Assembly: GCA_963770765.1 (NCBI GenBank)
Contig: CAVYQS010000009.1
Location: 7,420 to 71,419 of the forward strand
Origin: CAVPCY01 sp963770765
GTDB taxonomy: Bacteria; Actinomycetota; Coriobacteriia; Anaerosomatales; PHET01
Length of the DNA: 64,000 bases
Direction of reading: 5' to 3'
The notes under the pieces were generated by a model, which did not search any database, had not been told where the DNA came from, and saw nothing but the letters and a program-made list of their open reading frames with translations. The position numbers were made by a program, and so were the translations under genes. Of this stretch, positions 55,140 through 63,608 are shown in pieces. The first letter of the stretch is position 1; the number at the start of each line of letters is the position of its first letter.

Positions 55140-56254
55140 ATTCGTACCGCATCTGTCTGCTGCCCGGCGACGGGATCGGTCCCGAGATCACCGCCGAGGC
55201 CGTCAAAGTCCTTGGTGGGATCGGCGCGCAGCACGATGTCGAGTTCACGTTCGATGAGGCGCTGCTCGGCGGTGTCGCGATCGATGAGACCGGCACCGCG
55301 CTGCCCGAGGAGACGCTTGCCAAGGCTCAAGCCGCAGACGCTGTCCTGCTCGCGGCCATCGGCGGGCCGAAGTGGGATACCACCGATCCGGCGAAACCCC
55401 GACCGGAACAGGGGCTTCTCGGCATCCGCAAGGCTTTGGGGCTCTACGCGAATCTGCGCCCCGTCAAGATCTTCGATGCGCTCCGAGATGCGTCCTCGCT
55501 TAAGCCCGAGTTCCTCGATGGCGTCGACATGCTCATCGTGCGCGAGCTGACCGGCGGTCTGTACTTCGGCGACCGCGCGCGTGAGACGGGCGTCGCGGGT
55601 GCAGCGACCGGCGGGGGAGACGGCATGCGCGCCTACGACACGATGATGTACAGCGAGTTCGAGATCGAGCGCATCGCGCGCATCGCGTTCGACGCCGCGC
55701 GCACACGCGGCAACAAGGTACACAGCGTCGACAAGGCCAACGTCCTCGAGTCTTCTCGGCTCTGGCGCGAGGTCGTGCACCGCCTCCACGCCGCCGAGTA
55801 CAGCGACGTGGAGCTTGTGGACCAGCTGGTCGACAACTCCGCGATGCAGCTCATCCGCACCCCCAACCAGTTCGACGTGATGGTCACCGAGAACATGTTC
55901 GGCGACATCCTCTCCGATGAGGCTTCCATGCTTACCGGCTCTCTCGGCATGCTCGCGAGCGCATCGCTCGGTGACGGCACGGCGCTCTACGAGCCGAGCC
56001 ACGGCTCCGCACCCGACATCGCGGGGCAGGGGATCGCTAACCCGCTCGCGATGCTGCTCAGCGTCGAGATGATGCTGCGCTACAGCTTCGCGATGCACGA
56101 CGCAGCCGACGAGCTCGCGGCCGCGATCGAGGGCGTGTTGGCTGATGGCTGGCGCACGCGCGACATTGCGAGCGCTGAGACGCCGACCGAGAAGATCGTG
56201 GGGACTGTGGCGATGGGCGACTTGGTCTTGCGCGCCGTTGAGGCGCAGGCGTAG
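55136..56254 (+). CDS. leuB: 3-isopropylmalate dehydrogenase
   Basis: 372 residues, full length. It oxidises and decarboxylates 3-isopropylmalate with NAD+. Marks: CLLPGDGIGPEIT, AIGGPKWD, RPEQGLLGIRKALGLYANLRP (read in parts), VRELTGGLYFG, VHSVDKANVLESSRLWRE, MVTENMFGDILSDEASML and the NAD-binding EPSHGSAPDIAGQGIANP. It overlaps leuD. Its 3' end is overlapped on the other strand by a methyltransferase frame. Confidence 0.95.
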   Translation: MNSYRICLLPGDGIGPEITAEAVKVLGGIGAQHDVEFTFDEALLGGVAIDETGTALPEETLAKAQAADAVLLAAIGGPKWDTTDPAKPRPEQGLLGIRKALGLYANLRPVKIFDALRDASSLKPEFLDGVDMLIVRELTGGLYFGDRARETGVAGAATGGGDGMRAYDTMMYSEFEIERIARIAFDAARTRGNKVHSVDKANVLESSRLWREVVHRLHAAEYSDVELVDQLVDNSAMQLIRTPNQFDVMVTENMFGDILSDEASMLTGSLGMLASASLGDGTALYEPSHGSAPDIAGQGIANPLAMLLSVEMMLRYSFAMHDAADELAAAIEGVLADGWRTRDIASAETPTEKIVGTVAMGDLVLRAVEAQA

Positions 56255-57274
56255 AAGCAAGACTGAAGGTCCACCGCACCCTGGTCGTCGACCACGTCCG
56301 GCTCACGAGGATCCAGCTCGAATCCCACATGGATGGATGCGAACTTCGCGCCCGGTATTGACGTGAGCACCTTCTCGGCTTGTCGAGATCCCGTCAGCTC
56401 GGCCAAGAGGTGCCTACTGTACCGGGTCTCGGAGACAGAGAAGCCGCATTCGTGGAAGAGCCGGCCCCACTGGCGCGCGCTTCTGATGTTCTCGTTCCCC
56501 CAGATCGTGAAGGCCTCGGGACCTTCGCACAAGATTCGTCGGGGCTCTGACGTCATCTTGCTCCTCTTCCAGAGGACGGCAGGGTTGGCGGCGTTGCTCT
56601 CCAAGATCAAGAGACGGCCGTCGCGGCCGATGACTCGCCTCATCGCAAGCAGAGCGTTCTCGACAGGCTCGCAGTGATGAAGGCACTCAGCAGCGAAGAT
56701 GCCGTCGAACGCAGCCGCTTCCAACTCGCGCAGATCCTCAACTCTGCCGAACAGGAACTCAGGCTCAGGCGAATCAGCGAGGTAGTCTCGCCAATGGCTC
56801 AGTCGATGCCGCGCTCCGTTGATGTGTTCCGGTTCTGGTTCGACCGCAACCACCCGGCAGCCCAACTTCGCGAGCAGCATGGTGTCTGTACCATACCCAC
56901 ACCCAACGTCCAGTACATAGGGGTGGGGGCCGCAGCGCTGCTTAAGCTGCTCAACAAAGGCGAGCATCGGAACCCTGTGCGCGAGTGCGCCTCGCACCGT
57001 TCTGTCCACCTTGCGGGGCTTGCGACATAGCTGGCGTAGTACCCGCGAACGACAACCGCGCATTCGTCCGTCGCTCGTACGCCTCCATGCCGGATGGGTC
57101 TTCTCGGACTTCCGCCAAGAAGAACTGCAGATGAGTTTCGAGTACAGATTCGCTATCCACCAGCAACCCCGGCCGTTGTGAGAGCCCGTCGTTCACATGG
57201 TACTTGAAGTGACTGGCGAAGGCGGGCGTTGAGTGTATCCCCACGCGGCCGGTGACCTCCAGCCCGCTGGACAT
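56080..57274 (-). pseudogene. SAM-dependent methyltransferase, frameshifted and with lost stop
   Basis: From ATG 57274 the frame opens with about 75 residues (VGIHSTPAFASHFKYHVND, ETHLQFFLAEVREDP), shifts near 57030, then continues RKPRKVDRTVRGALAHRVPM. The SAM-binding motif YVLDVGCGYGTDTMLLAKLG, VVAVEPEPEHI and FDGIFAAECLHHCEPVENAL follow. Homologous character ends near 56270 (ASIHVGFELDP). The frame then runs through the antisense of leuB to 56080, so its own stop has been lost at the joint with leuB. Confidence 0.65.
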
Positions 57275-57390
57275 GTTAGAATTCACCGCTACAGCCCGAG
57301 TACTCTGCGGGCCCGGAGCGTGATCAAGCCTCGTCTGCCCGCACGCGCCCGTCCGTACCGCCGGGGAGACCGAATGCATCGGGTGAAGCA

Positions 57391-57966
57391 GTGAGCGCCA
57401 GGCGCGCCAAACGCCAAGCTGCGAGAGCCAAGAGCGCGGCATCGACGAAGCCGTCATCCGGGTCAAGACTCGCTCCCGACGTGAAGCTCATCAGAGTCGC
57501 AGTGACGTTCTTCATCATCTACGCGGTGCTCCAGGCGGCCCTGTGGGCGCTCGTTTACCGCGGCTATTTCGATCCGGTCATGGAGTGGACGGCGGTGGTT
57601 ACCGGTGCGTGCTCCGTCGCGACAGGCGTCCCCGCAACGGTCGCTGGCAACGAGGTCGCTCTGCAGAGCCGCATTCTCCGCATCGACGCGGACTGCACCG
57701 GAGTGACACTCATGATGATCTACGCAGCGCTCGTGCTTGCCTATCCGCTGGGCTGGAAGAACAAGCTGGTTGGCCTTACATTCGGGATCGCGGCGATATT
57801 CGTAACCAATCTGATTCGTCTGATCGCCGTGGCCCAACTGTCGGCGCCTCTGGCGGATCGAGCATTCTTGTTCGTGCACGACTACTTGTTCAAGATCGTC
57901 ATGATGGCCGTCGTAATCTCGGCTTGGGCGCTCTACCTTGCCTATGCGAGGCGTCATGCATCCTAG
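57391..57966 (+). CDS. Exosortase/archaeosortase family membrane protease-transpeptidase (copy 1)
   Basis: 191 residues with a basic, Ala-rich N-terminal tail and about five helices. The expected catalytic residues are in place: Cys102 in RIDADCTGVT, Arg143 in TNLIRLIAVA and His163 in FLFVHDYLFK. Family members cut C-terminal sorting signals of surface proteins and attach them to a lipid or glycan, usually in genomes with exopolysaccharide clusters such as this one. GTG 57391 overlaps the stop of a six-codon ORF (57374-57394) that has its own GGGGAGA site. A near copy is at 61628. Confidence 0.85.
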   Translation: MSARRAKRQAARAKSAASTKPSSGSRLAPDVKLIRVAVTFFIIYAVLQAALWALVYRGYFDPVMEWTAVVTGACSVATGVPATVAGNEVALQSRILRIDADCTGVTLMMIYAALVLAYPLGWKNKLVGLTFGIAAIFVTNLIRLIAVAQLSAPLADRAFLFVHDYLFKIVMMAVVISAWALYLAYARRHAS

Positions 57967-58351
57967 GCGCGAGTTGGTCGCCTTCATCATCGGGTTCACG
58001 CTCTGCTCGCTCGTGCTCGGCTGGCTAGTCTGGAACAGCAGCTTCACCCAGGTTGGCATCAGCATGCTCGCAGTGCCCGTGATGAGCGCGATGCTTGCTT
58101 CACAAGGCTTCAGTTGGAAGAGAAAGCTGACGTACGCCGTGGCGACGCTGGGACTCTACGTCTTCGGTAGTCTCATCGCACAGGCGACGGGTCTGGTTAC
58201 CCTTGCCTCGCAACAGATTCTCGACTCTTCGTCACTCCCGTCACTCTGGGTTGTCCTGTACATGGCCTATCTGTCGACCTTCCCGTTCGCGATGCTGGTT
58301 TTGTTCGTGGGGCGGAATCCCGCGTTGTTGTGGAGCAAGAAGACGGACTAG
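57956..58351 (+). CDS. Exosortase-associated membrane protein (copy 1)
   Basis: 131 residues, starting inside the exosortase gene. Three or four helices: VAFIIGFTLCSLVLGWLVW, VGISMLAVPVMSAML, LGLYVFGSLIAQATGLV and VVLYMAYLSTFPFAMLVLFV. Its close copy also follows the second exosortase, so the two work as a unit. The arrangement resembles the XrtH-associated membrane proteins. Function is unknown. Confidence 0.65.
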   Translation: MHPRRELVAFIIGFTLCSLVLGWLVWNSSFTQVGISMLAVPVMSAMLASQGFSWKRKLTYAVATLGLYVFGSLIAQATGLVTLASQQILDSSSLPSLWVVLYMAYLSTFPFAMLVLFVGRNPALLWSKKTD

Positions 58352-58399
58352 ACTGACACAATCGCTTCATCGAACTGCTGTGAAAGGGGTGCGTGCGCG

Positions 58400-59314
58400 A
58401 TGTCGCTGCCGACCGTGGACAAGATCTGGATGGACGGCGAGCTCGTAGACTGGGACAAGGCCCAGGTCCACGTACTCACCCACGCGCTTCACTACGGTTC
58501 CGGTGTCTTCGAGGGCATTCGGTGCTACGAGACCGCCGACGGCCCCGCCGTCTTCCGCCTGCGCGAGCATATGGAGCGCTTCGAGCGCTCGGCCAAGATG
58601 CTGTACATGGAGCTCGGCTACTCGGTGGTCGAGATGGTCGATGCGGTCAAGGACACGGTCTCGGCCAACGGGCTCAAGAGCTGCTACATCCGACCCATCG
58701 CTTTTCGTGGTTACGGCGTCATGGGGCTCGACCCCATCCCGGCACCCGTTCAGGTGACCATCGCGGCATGGCCGTGGGACACGTACCTGGGCGAGGACGG
58801 CCTCACCAAGGGTGTCGACGTGGGCGTGAGCTCGTGGCGCCAGCGTGGCATCAACTCGACACCTCCCGCCGTGAAGGCCACCGGGCAGTACCTGAACTCG
58901 TCGTTCGCTCGCATCGAGGCGAACCGCCACGGCTATGCGGAGGCCATCTTGCTCAACGAAGAGGGCAAGGTCTGTGAAGGCACCGGCGAGAACCTGTTCA
59001 TCGTGCGCGACGGCGTCATCTCGACGCCGCCCGTCTCCGACGGCATCCTCGAGGGCATCACCCGCGAGTCGATCATGGTCATCGCCGACCAGCTGGGCTA
59101 CCCCGTGCTCGAGGAGTCGCTGGTCCGCACCGATCTCTATGCCGCCGATGAGTTCTTCATGACCGGATCGGCCGCCGAGGTCGTTCCGGTGCGCTCGGTC
59201 GACGGCCACGTGCTGGGCGACCCAGGTCCGGTAACCAAGGAGCTGCAGGAGACGTTCTTCCGCATCGTTCGCGGCGAGGAAGTCGCCTACGAAGAGTGGC
59301 TCGAGCGGGTCTAG
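58400..59314 (+). CDS. ilvE: Branched-chain amino acid aminotransferase
   Basis: 304 residues, class IV PLP fold. Marks: IWMDGELVDWDKAQVHVLTH, YGSGVFEGIRCYET, SCYIRPIAFRGYGVMG, the PLP-binding Lys in AVKATGQYLNSS, EAILLNEEGKVCEGTGENLF and TGSAAEVVPVRSVDG. It makes Leu, Ile and Val from their keto acids. An AAAGGGG site precedes ATG 58400. It belongs functionally with leuABCD and cimA but is flanked by exosortase and O-antigen ligase genes. Confidence 0.95.
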   Translation: MSLPTVDKIWMDGELVDWDKAQVHVLTHALHYGSGVFEGIRCYETADGPAVFRLREHMERFERSAKMLYMELGYSVVEMVDAVKDTVSANGLKSCYIRPIAFRGYGVMGLDPIPAPVQVTIAAWPWDTYLGEDGLTKGVDVGVSSWRQRGINSTPPAVKATGQYLNSSFARIEANRHGYAEAILLNEEGKVCEGTGENLFIVRDGVISTPPVSDGILEGITRESIMVIADQLGYPVLEESLVRTDLYAADEFFMTGSAAEVVPVRSVDGHVLGDPGPVTKELQETFFRIVRGEEVAYEEWLERV

Positions 59315-59350
59315 CATCTGCCGCGATGACGACACGGCCGTATCGGAGTG

Positions 59351-61381
59351 ATGGTGCTCGACAGCGCGTTCGATTCCGAAACGAGTACCGCCCCGCCTAC
59401 CTCGGGTCAAGCATCGCGTGCTACCCCAGGTCTTGCCTGGCAGGTGGGCTGGTGGTCTCTACTGGCGGCCGTCTTCGCCACCCCCTTGGCGCTCGGCAAC
59501 TTCTCGGCCCTGCCGGGGATAGAGTCATCGACGTTCAGCGGGCCCCTGATCGTGAAGGTGTTCGTCCTTGCGGTACTCACCGCGATCTCACTCGCCGCTT
59601 GGTCTGTCGATGTCGCCTTCCATGGTGGAAGGATTCGGTACACCGCCGTAGGGTGGCTGGTTCTCGGCTTGGTGGTCTGGGTGGGTGTGAGTACGGCTTT
59701 CTCGATCCATCCTCCTACGGCATTGCTCGGCCAACCGGGCCGCCACGAGGGGCTGCTCGCGTTCGTCAACTACGCTGTGATCTACCATCTCGTGCTCCAG
59801 TATGCCGACAGGTCTTCGCGAGTGAGGACGCTGGCCTCCGTCCTTGTCGCATCGAGTGTGCCCGTTGCGCTCTACGGGATCATTCAGTTCGCGGGGCTTG
59901 ACCCGGCCGAATGGGGCAAGCTCGGTTTCGAGACCCAGCGCGCGTTCTCAACGTACGGAAACCCCGACATACTGGGTGGCTTCCTGATGTTCTCGGTCCC
60001 GGTGGCGCTGGGTCTCGCACTCTCGCAGCGGAGCACCGGCCTACGTATCGCGTACTGGGCCGCGTCTGGCCTGAATGCGTTGTGCCTGGTGGTCACGTTC
60101 ACGCGGGGAGCGTGGATCGGCGCGGTTGTCGGCGTGGCGCTGGTGAGCTTCGCCGCGTGGAGAAGCTCGGTCCGGCTCACACGCTTGGATTGGATGGTGA
60201 TCGGTGCGACGGTGGCTTCAATCGCCGCAGTGGTGCTTCGGAGCCTCACCAGTGCGAGTGATGTGCTCAATATCGCGACAAGGCTGAGGTCGATCTTCGA
60301 GTTCCGGTCCGGCAGTGGGCTCACGCGCACGCAGATCATGCAGACCGCGCTGGATGCAATCTCGGCGCGTCCCGTGACGGGGTTTGGGGCAGACACGTTC
60401 CGGTTCGTCTTCCCGGCCCTGAAGCCGATCGAGTACGTGCGTGATGCTGGAGCGCTCTCGATTGCCGACAACGCCCACAGCTATCCGCTTCACATCGCCG
60501 CTGGCGTCGGGATCGTGGGTGCCGTTGCGCTGTTTGGCGCGATGGCCTGGGGCGCTGTCGTGTCAGCGCCGATCGCATTCGCCCGAACCAGCGACGTCAA
60601 GCGGTTGATTTACGGCGGGTTCTGGGCGGCGGGGGCGGCCTATCTCACTCAGATGCTGTTCGGCCTCTCAACGCCCGGCAGCACGTTTCTGCTCTGGGTG
60701 GTTCTCGGTGTGGTGTTGAGCCCCACAGCACGCGAATCGCTAGTTCCACTGGGGCGCCGGGCTCAAGCCGCTGCTGTACTGGTGGCCGTAATCTGCGTTG
60801 CGGTGGTCGCGATGCAGGTTGTCTTCCTCACCGCCGACCGCCACTATCAGCTGTCGAACACCACCGACATCGATGCGCGTGTTGCGCACGCCGTCAGGGC
60901 GGCCCAACTCAATCCGCTGAATTTCCTCTACCGAGGAGAGGTGGGACTCGCGCGCGCCCAGGACTATCTCGCCGCTGCAGAGACCGCGAGGGCCGCAGAG
61001 CAGCAGGGAGTCGACGCGACCAGCTATCGAGAGGTAGAACGCCAGAAGTTCCAGGCGGCCGAGGCAGCTCTGCGCGAGGCGATTCTGTTTTCGCCGCAGG
61101 TTCCAGAGGTCTACGTGTTCCTCGCCGCCATCTACAACGAAGCGGCGCAGCGCATCGACCGCGAGTTGTACCAGCGCACGATCGCCACCGCGCAAGAGGG
61201 GATTGCGGCGGACCCGTTCGGACTCGCGATCCGTGTCGAGCTGGCGCGAGCGTTGGCCGCCACTGATCAGACCGATCGCGCAATCTCGACGCTTGAGTAC
61301 GCGCTGCGGCTCGATCCCACCTTCCGCGAGGCCATCAGTCTGCTGGCTGAGCTGCAGGCAGGTCCGGCTCCGGCCCCGTAG
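59351..61381 (+). CDS. O-antigen ligase-like protein with C-terminal TPR region
   Basis: 676 residues from ATG 59351 (GGAG upstream). About 12 helices occupy residues 25-480. RAFSTYGNPDILGGFLMFS, TGFGADTFRFVFPALKP and NAHSYPLHIAAGVGIVG fit the Wzy/O-antigen ligase domain. The last 190 residues are helical with TPR-like repeats (AREAILFSPQVPEVYVFLAA-type, AISTLEYALRLDPTFREA). It has the same plan as 37960-39867. It probably polymerises or ligates the surface glycan; it may also join glycan to sorted proteins, which is speculation based on its place between two exosortase modules. Confidence 0.8.
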   Translation: MVLDSAFDSETSTAPPTSGQASRATPGLAWQVGWWSLLAAVFATPLALGNFSALPGIESSTFSGPLIVKVFVLAVLTAISLAAWSVDVAFHGGRIRYTAVGWLVLGLVVWVGVSTAFSIHPPTALLGQPGRHEGLLAFVNYAVIYHLVLQYADRSSRVRTLASVLVASSVPVALYGIIQFAGLDPAEWGKLGFETQRAFSTYGNPDILGGFLMFSVPVALGLALSQRSTGLRIAYWAASGLNALCLVVTFTRGAWIGAVVGVALVSFAAWRSSVRLTRLDWMVIGATVASIAAVVLRSLTSASDVLNIATRLRSIFEFRSGSGLTRTQIMQTALDAISARPVTGFGADTFRFVFPALKPIEYVRDAGALSIADNAHSYPLHIAAGVGIVGAVALFGAMAWGAVVSAPIAFARTSDVKRLIYGGFWAAGAAYLTQMLFGLSTPGSTFLLWVVLGVVLSPTARESLVPLGRRAQAAAVLVAVICVAVVAMQVVFLTADRHYQLSNTTDIDARVAHAVRAAQLNPLNFLYRGEVGLARAQDYLAAAETARAAEQQGVDATSYREVERQKFQAAEAALREAILFSPQVPEVYVFLAAIYNEAAQRIDRELYQRTIATAQEGIAADPFGLAIRVELARALAATDQTDRAISTLEYALRLDPTFREAISLLAELQAGPAPAP

Positions 61382-61627
61382 CGTCCATGCACTCGGCGCA
61401 CGCGCGGAGCAGCCCGAGCGCGTCCTGTATAATCCGGTCTTGTCGGCCGTCGTTCTCGCTATGTGGTTTCGCCAGGGGAGTCTCATGGTTCTGATCGGCC
61501 TGTTCCAGCAGTGCGCAGGGGCGTCACCAGCGAATCCGCCCGGAAGGCGCTCTCGTATCGGACGAAGGTGGCTTCCTGTCGATGCACAGGCGAGGATTCT
61601 CCGCTCCTTGACCGTGAGCTGCTGCGG

Positions 61628-62218
61628 GTGAAGGCAGCGAGTGCCAAACGCACCAGGCGTCGTGGCGTGAGCGGCAAGAGCACATCGCGGGCGAAGCGGT
61701 CATCTGAGCCCAGACTCGCTCCCGATGCGAGGATCACAAGAGTTGCGGTCACGTTCTTCATCATCTACGCGGTGCTTCAAGCGGCGCTGTGGGCGCTCGT
61801 CTACCGCGGCTACTTCGATCCAGTCATGGAGTGGACGGCGGTAGTTACCGGGGCATGCTCTGTCGCGACCGGCGTCCCTGCAACGGTCGCTGGCAACGAG
61901 GTCGCCCTGCAGAGCCGCATTCTCCGCATCGACGCGGACTGCACAGGGGTGACGCTCATGATGATCTACACGGCACTGGTGCTCGCGTACCCGTTGGGCT
62001 GGAGGAATAGGCTGATCGGCCTTGCGTTTGGCATTGCGGCGATATTCGTGGCCAATCTGATTCGGCTGGTGACCGTGGCCCAGCTATCGGGGCCGCTCAA
62101 GGATCGAGCGTTCCTGTTCGTGCATGACTACCTGTTCAAGATCGTCATGATGGCTATCGTCATTGCGGCTTGGGCTCTGTACCTTGCGTATGCGAGGCGT
62201 CATGCAACCGAGGCGTGA
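61628..62218 (+). CDS. Exosortase/archaeosortase family protein (copy 2)
   Basis: 196 residues from GTG 61628, chosen by comparison with copy 1; the frame stays open to 61463 upstream. Cys105 (IDADCTGVT), Arg146 (ANLIRLVTV) and His166 (FVHDYLFK) are kept. From residue 32 onward it is almost identical to copy 1, while the N-terminal tail differs. A perfect TATAAT lies at 61428-61433; the 190 bases between hold no clear gene. The associated membrane protein gene overlaps its end. Confidence 0.85.
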   Translation: MKAASAKRTRRRGVSGKSTSRAKRSSEPRLAPDARITRVAVTFFIIYAVLQAALWALVYRGYFDPVMEWTAVVTGACSVATGVPATVAGNEVALQSRILRIDADCTGVTLMMIYTALVLAYPLGWRNRLIGLAFGIAAIFVANLIRLVTVAQLSGPLKDRAFLFVHDYLFKIVMMAIVIAAWALYLAYARRHATEA

Positions 62219-62597
62219 GCTGATCACCTTCATCGCCGGGTTCGTGCTGTTGTCGCTTGTGCTTGGGTGGTTCTTCTGGAGCAGCAGCTTCGCCCAAGTC
62301 GGTGTCAGCATGCTCGCTGTGCCGGTGATCAGCGCGATGCTTGCGTCGCGAGGCTTCAGTTGGAGGCGGAAGGTCACGTACGCTGCAGCCACGCTGGGGC
62401 TCTACGTCGCCGGTAGTCTCGTTGCCCAAGCGACGGGTCTGGTCGCTCTGGCGTCGCAGCAGGTCCTCGACTCCTCCTCGTTCCCGTCGCTCTCCGTTGT
62501 GCTGTACATGGCCTACCTGTCGACATTCCCCTTCGCGATGCTCTTGCTCTTCGTGGGCAGGAATCCCTCGCTGCTGTGGAGCAAGACTGAGGAGTAG
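62202..62597 (+). CDS. Exosortase-associated membrane protein (copy 2)
   Basis: 131 residues, close copy of 57956-58351 (MQPRRELITFIAGFVLLSLV; ends RNPSLLWSKTEE). Same overlap with its exosortase. Differences between copies are mostly conservative, consistent with both being functional. Confidence 0.65.
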   Translation: MQPRRELITFIAGFVLLSLVLGWFFWSSSFAQVGVSMLAVPVISAMLASRGFSWRRKVTYAAATLGLYVAGSLVAQATGLVALASQQVLDSSSFPSLSVVLYMAYLSTFPFAMLLLFVGRNPSLLWSKTEE

Positions 62598-62686
62598 GGC
62601 ATAGATGCCGCATGGGACTGGAGGAGCGAAATGCGGGCAGCTGCTCTCGGGGACCGAACTGAGCGCGTCTGAGGCTGGATGGAGTC

Positions 62687-62715
62687 TTGAAGATGTGACT
62701 TTCTTAAGGTATATT
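62687..62715 (+). promoter_or_regulatory. Promoter of the candidate sorted surface protein
   Basis: TTGAAG (62687-62692), 17 bases, TATATT (62710-62715). The gene starts 100 bases downstream. Confidence 0.6.
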
Positions 62716-62814
62716 GGTGGAACTCGCAAAGAGCCTGCAGCAAGCCGTGCTGTCTAGTGCGCTCATCGTGCCGTTGGTCGGGGCGCGGGCGTATCCTACG
62801 TCCTGGGGGTCGTT

Positions 62815-63444
62815 GTGGTTCAACAATGGAGTGGTGCGCGCAGGATCAGTGCGATCATGGTTGTTGCCCTGCTCGCCAGCGTGGTCTTCGCTGGTTCCGC
62901 GTTCGCTGCTACCACTCGGGTTGAGGAGAGCGACGCAAGCGTCGTTTTCTCCGGGGTCTGGACGGCTTCTCCTCTGAGCGGGCATTCTGGCGGAAACGTC
63001 GCGTTTTCGTCTGAGGCTCCGAACGCCGCAGCGACCATCTCGTTCTCGGGTACCGGGATCGACTACATCGCCGCCAAGTGGTTCAACCGCGGCTGGGCGG
63101 CGGTCTCGATCGACGGCGGTCCGGAGCAGCTGGTCGATCTGTACTCACCGGGCAACAGCACGAACGGCCCTTCGGACCCGGTTACGGGTGTGAAGTTTCA
63201 GCAGGTCATCTACAGCGCCAGCGGCCTGTCCAACGGCCCTCACACGCTTCGAGTCCGCGTCGTCGGCAACAACGGCACCCCTGGCTCGGCGAGCCCGTGG
63301 CTCGTGACGGTCGATGCGTTCGACGTGACCGTGCCTGATCCTCCCGTCGTGAGCACCTCGGCCTCCTCGCCGTGGAGCCTCGTTGTCGGCGGCGTCCTCG
63401 CGATCGGGCTGGCCGTTGCGGTAGCTCGCAAGCGCACCGCATAA
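62815..63444 (+). CDS. Secreted protein with C-terminal sorting-signal-like tail
   Basis: 209 residues from GTG 62815 with GGGGG upstream. A signal peptide ends at GSAFA (about residue 31). One beta-sandwich domain follows (FSGVWTASPLSGHSGGNVAF, SGTGIDYIAAKWFNRGWAAV, SIDGGPEQLVDLYSPG, VVGNNGT, DAFDVTV). The end is SSPWS, a 15-residue hydrophobic helix, and ARKRTA: motif, helix and basic tail, the layout of exosortase/PEP-CTERM-type substrates. It lies directly after exosortase module 2 and has its own promoter and terminator, so it is the best local substrate candidate. The domain may bind carbohydrate; family not certain. Confidence 0.75.
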   Translation: MVQQWSGARRISAIMVVALLASVVFAGSAFAATTRVEESDASVVFSGVWTASPLSGHSGGNVAFSSEAPNAAATISFSGTGIDYIAAKWFNRGWAAVSIDGGPEQLVDLYSPGNSTNGPSDPVTGVKFQQVIYSASGLSNGPHTLRVRVVGNNGTPGSASPWLVTVDAFDVTVPDPPVVSTSASSPWSLVVGGVLAIGLAVAVARKRTA

Positions 63445-63468
63445 CGCCTCAGCTCCTACGAACTCACG

Positions 63469-63495
63469 AAAGGATCGGCCTCGCGCCGGTCCTTT
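63469..63495 (+). terminator. Terminator after the candidate sorted protein
   Basis: AAAGGATCGGC pairs with GCCGGTCCTTT around loop CTCGC; 11-bp stem. Confidence 0.75.
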
Positions 63496-63608
63496 GCGTT
63501 GCACCGCGCACTCGCGTCCCGCGCAAGTCGCCTATCATGAGGACGACGGTTGATGCGAGCGGTCACACATCGATGCTCGCACGAGCTCCAGGGAGGCGGG
63601 CCGAGACC

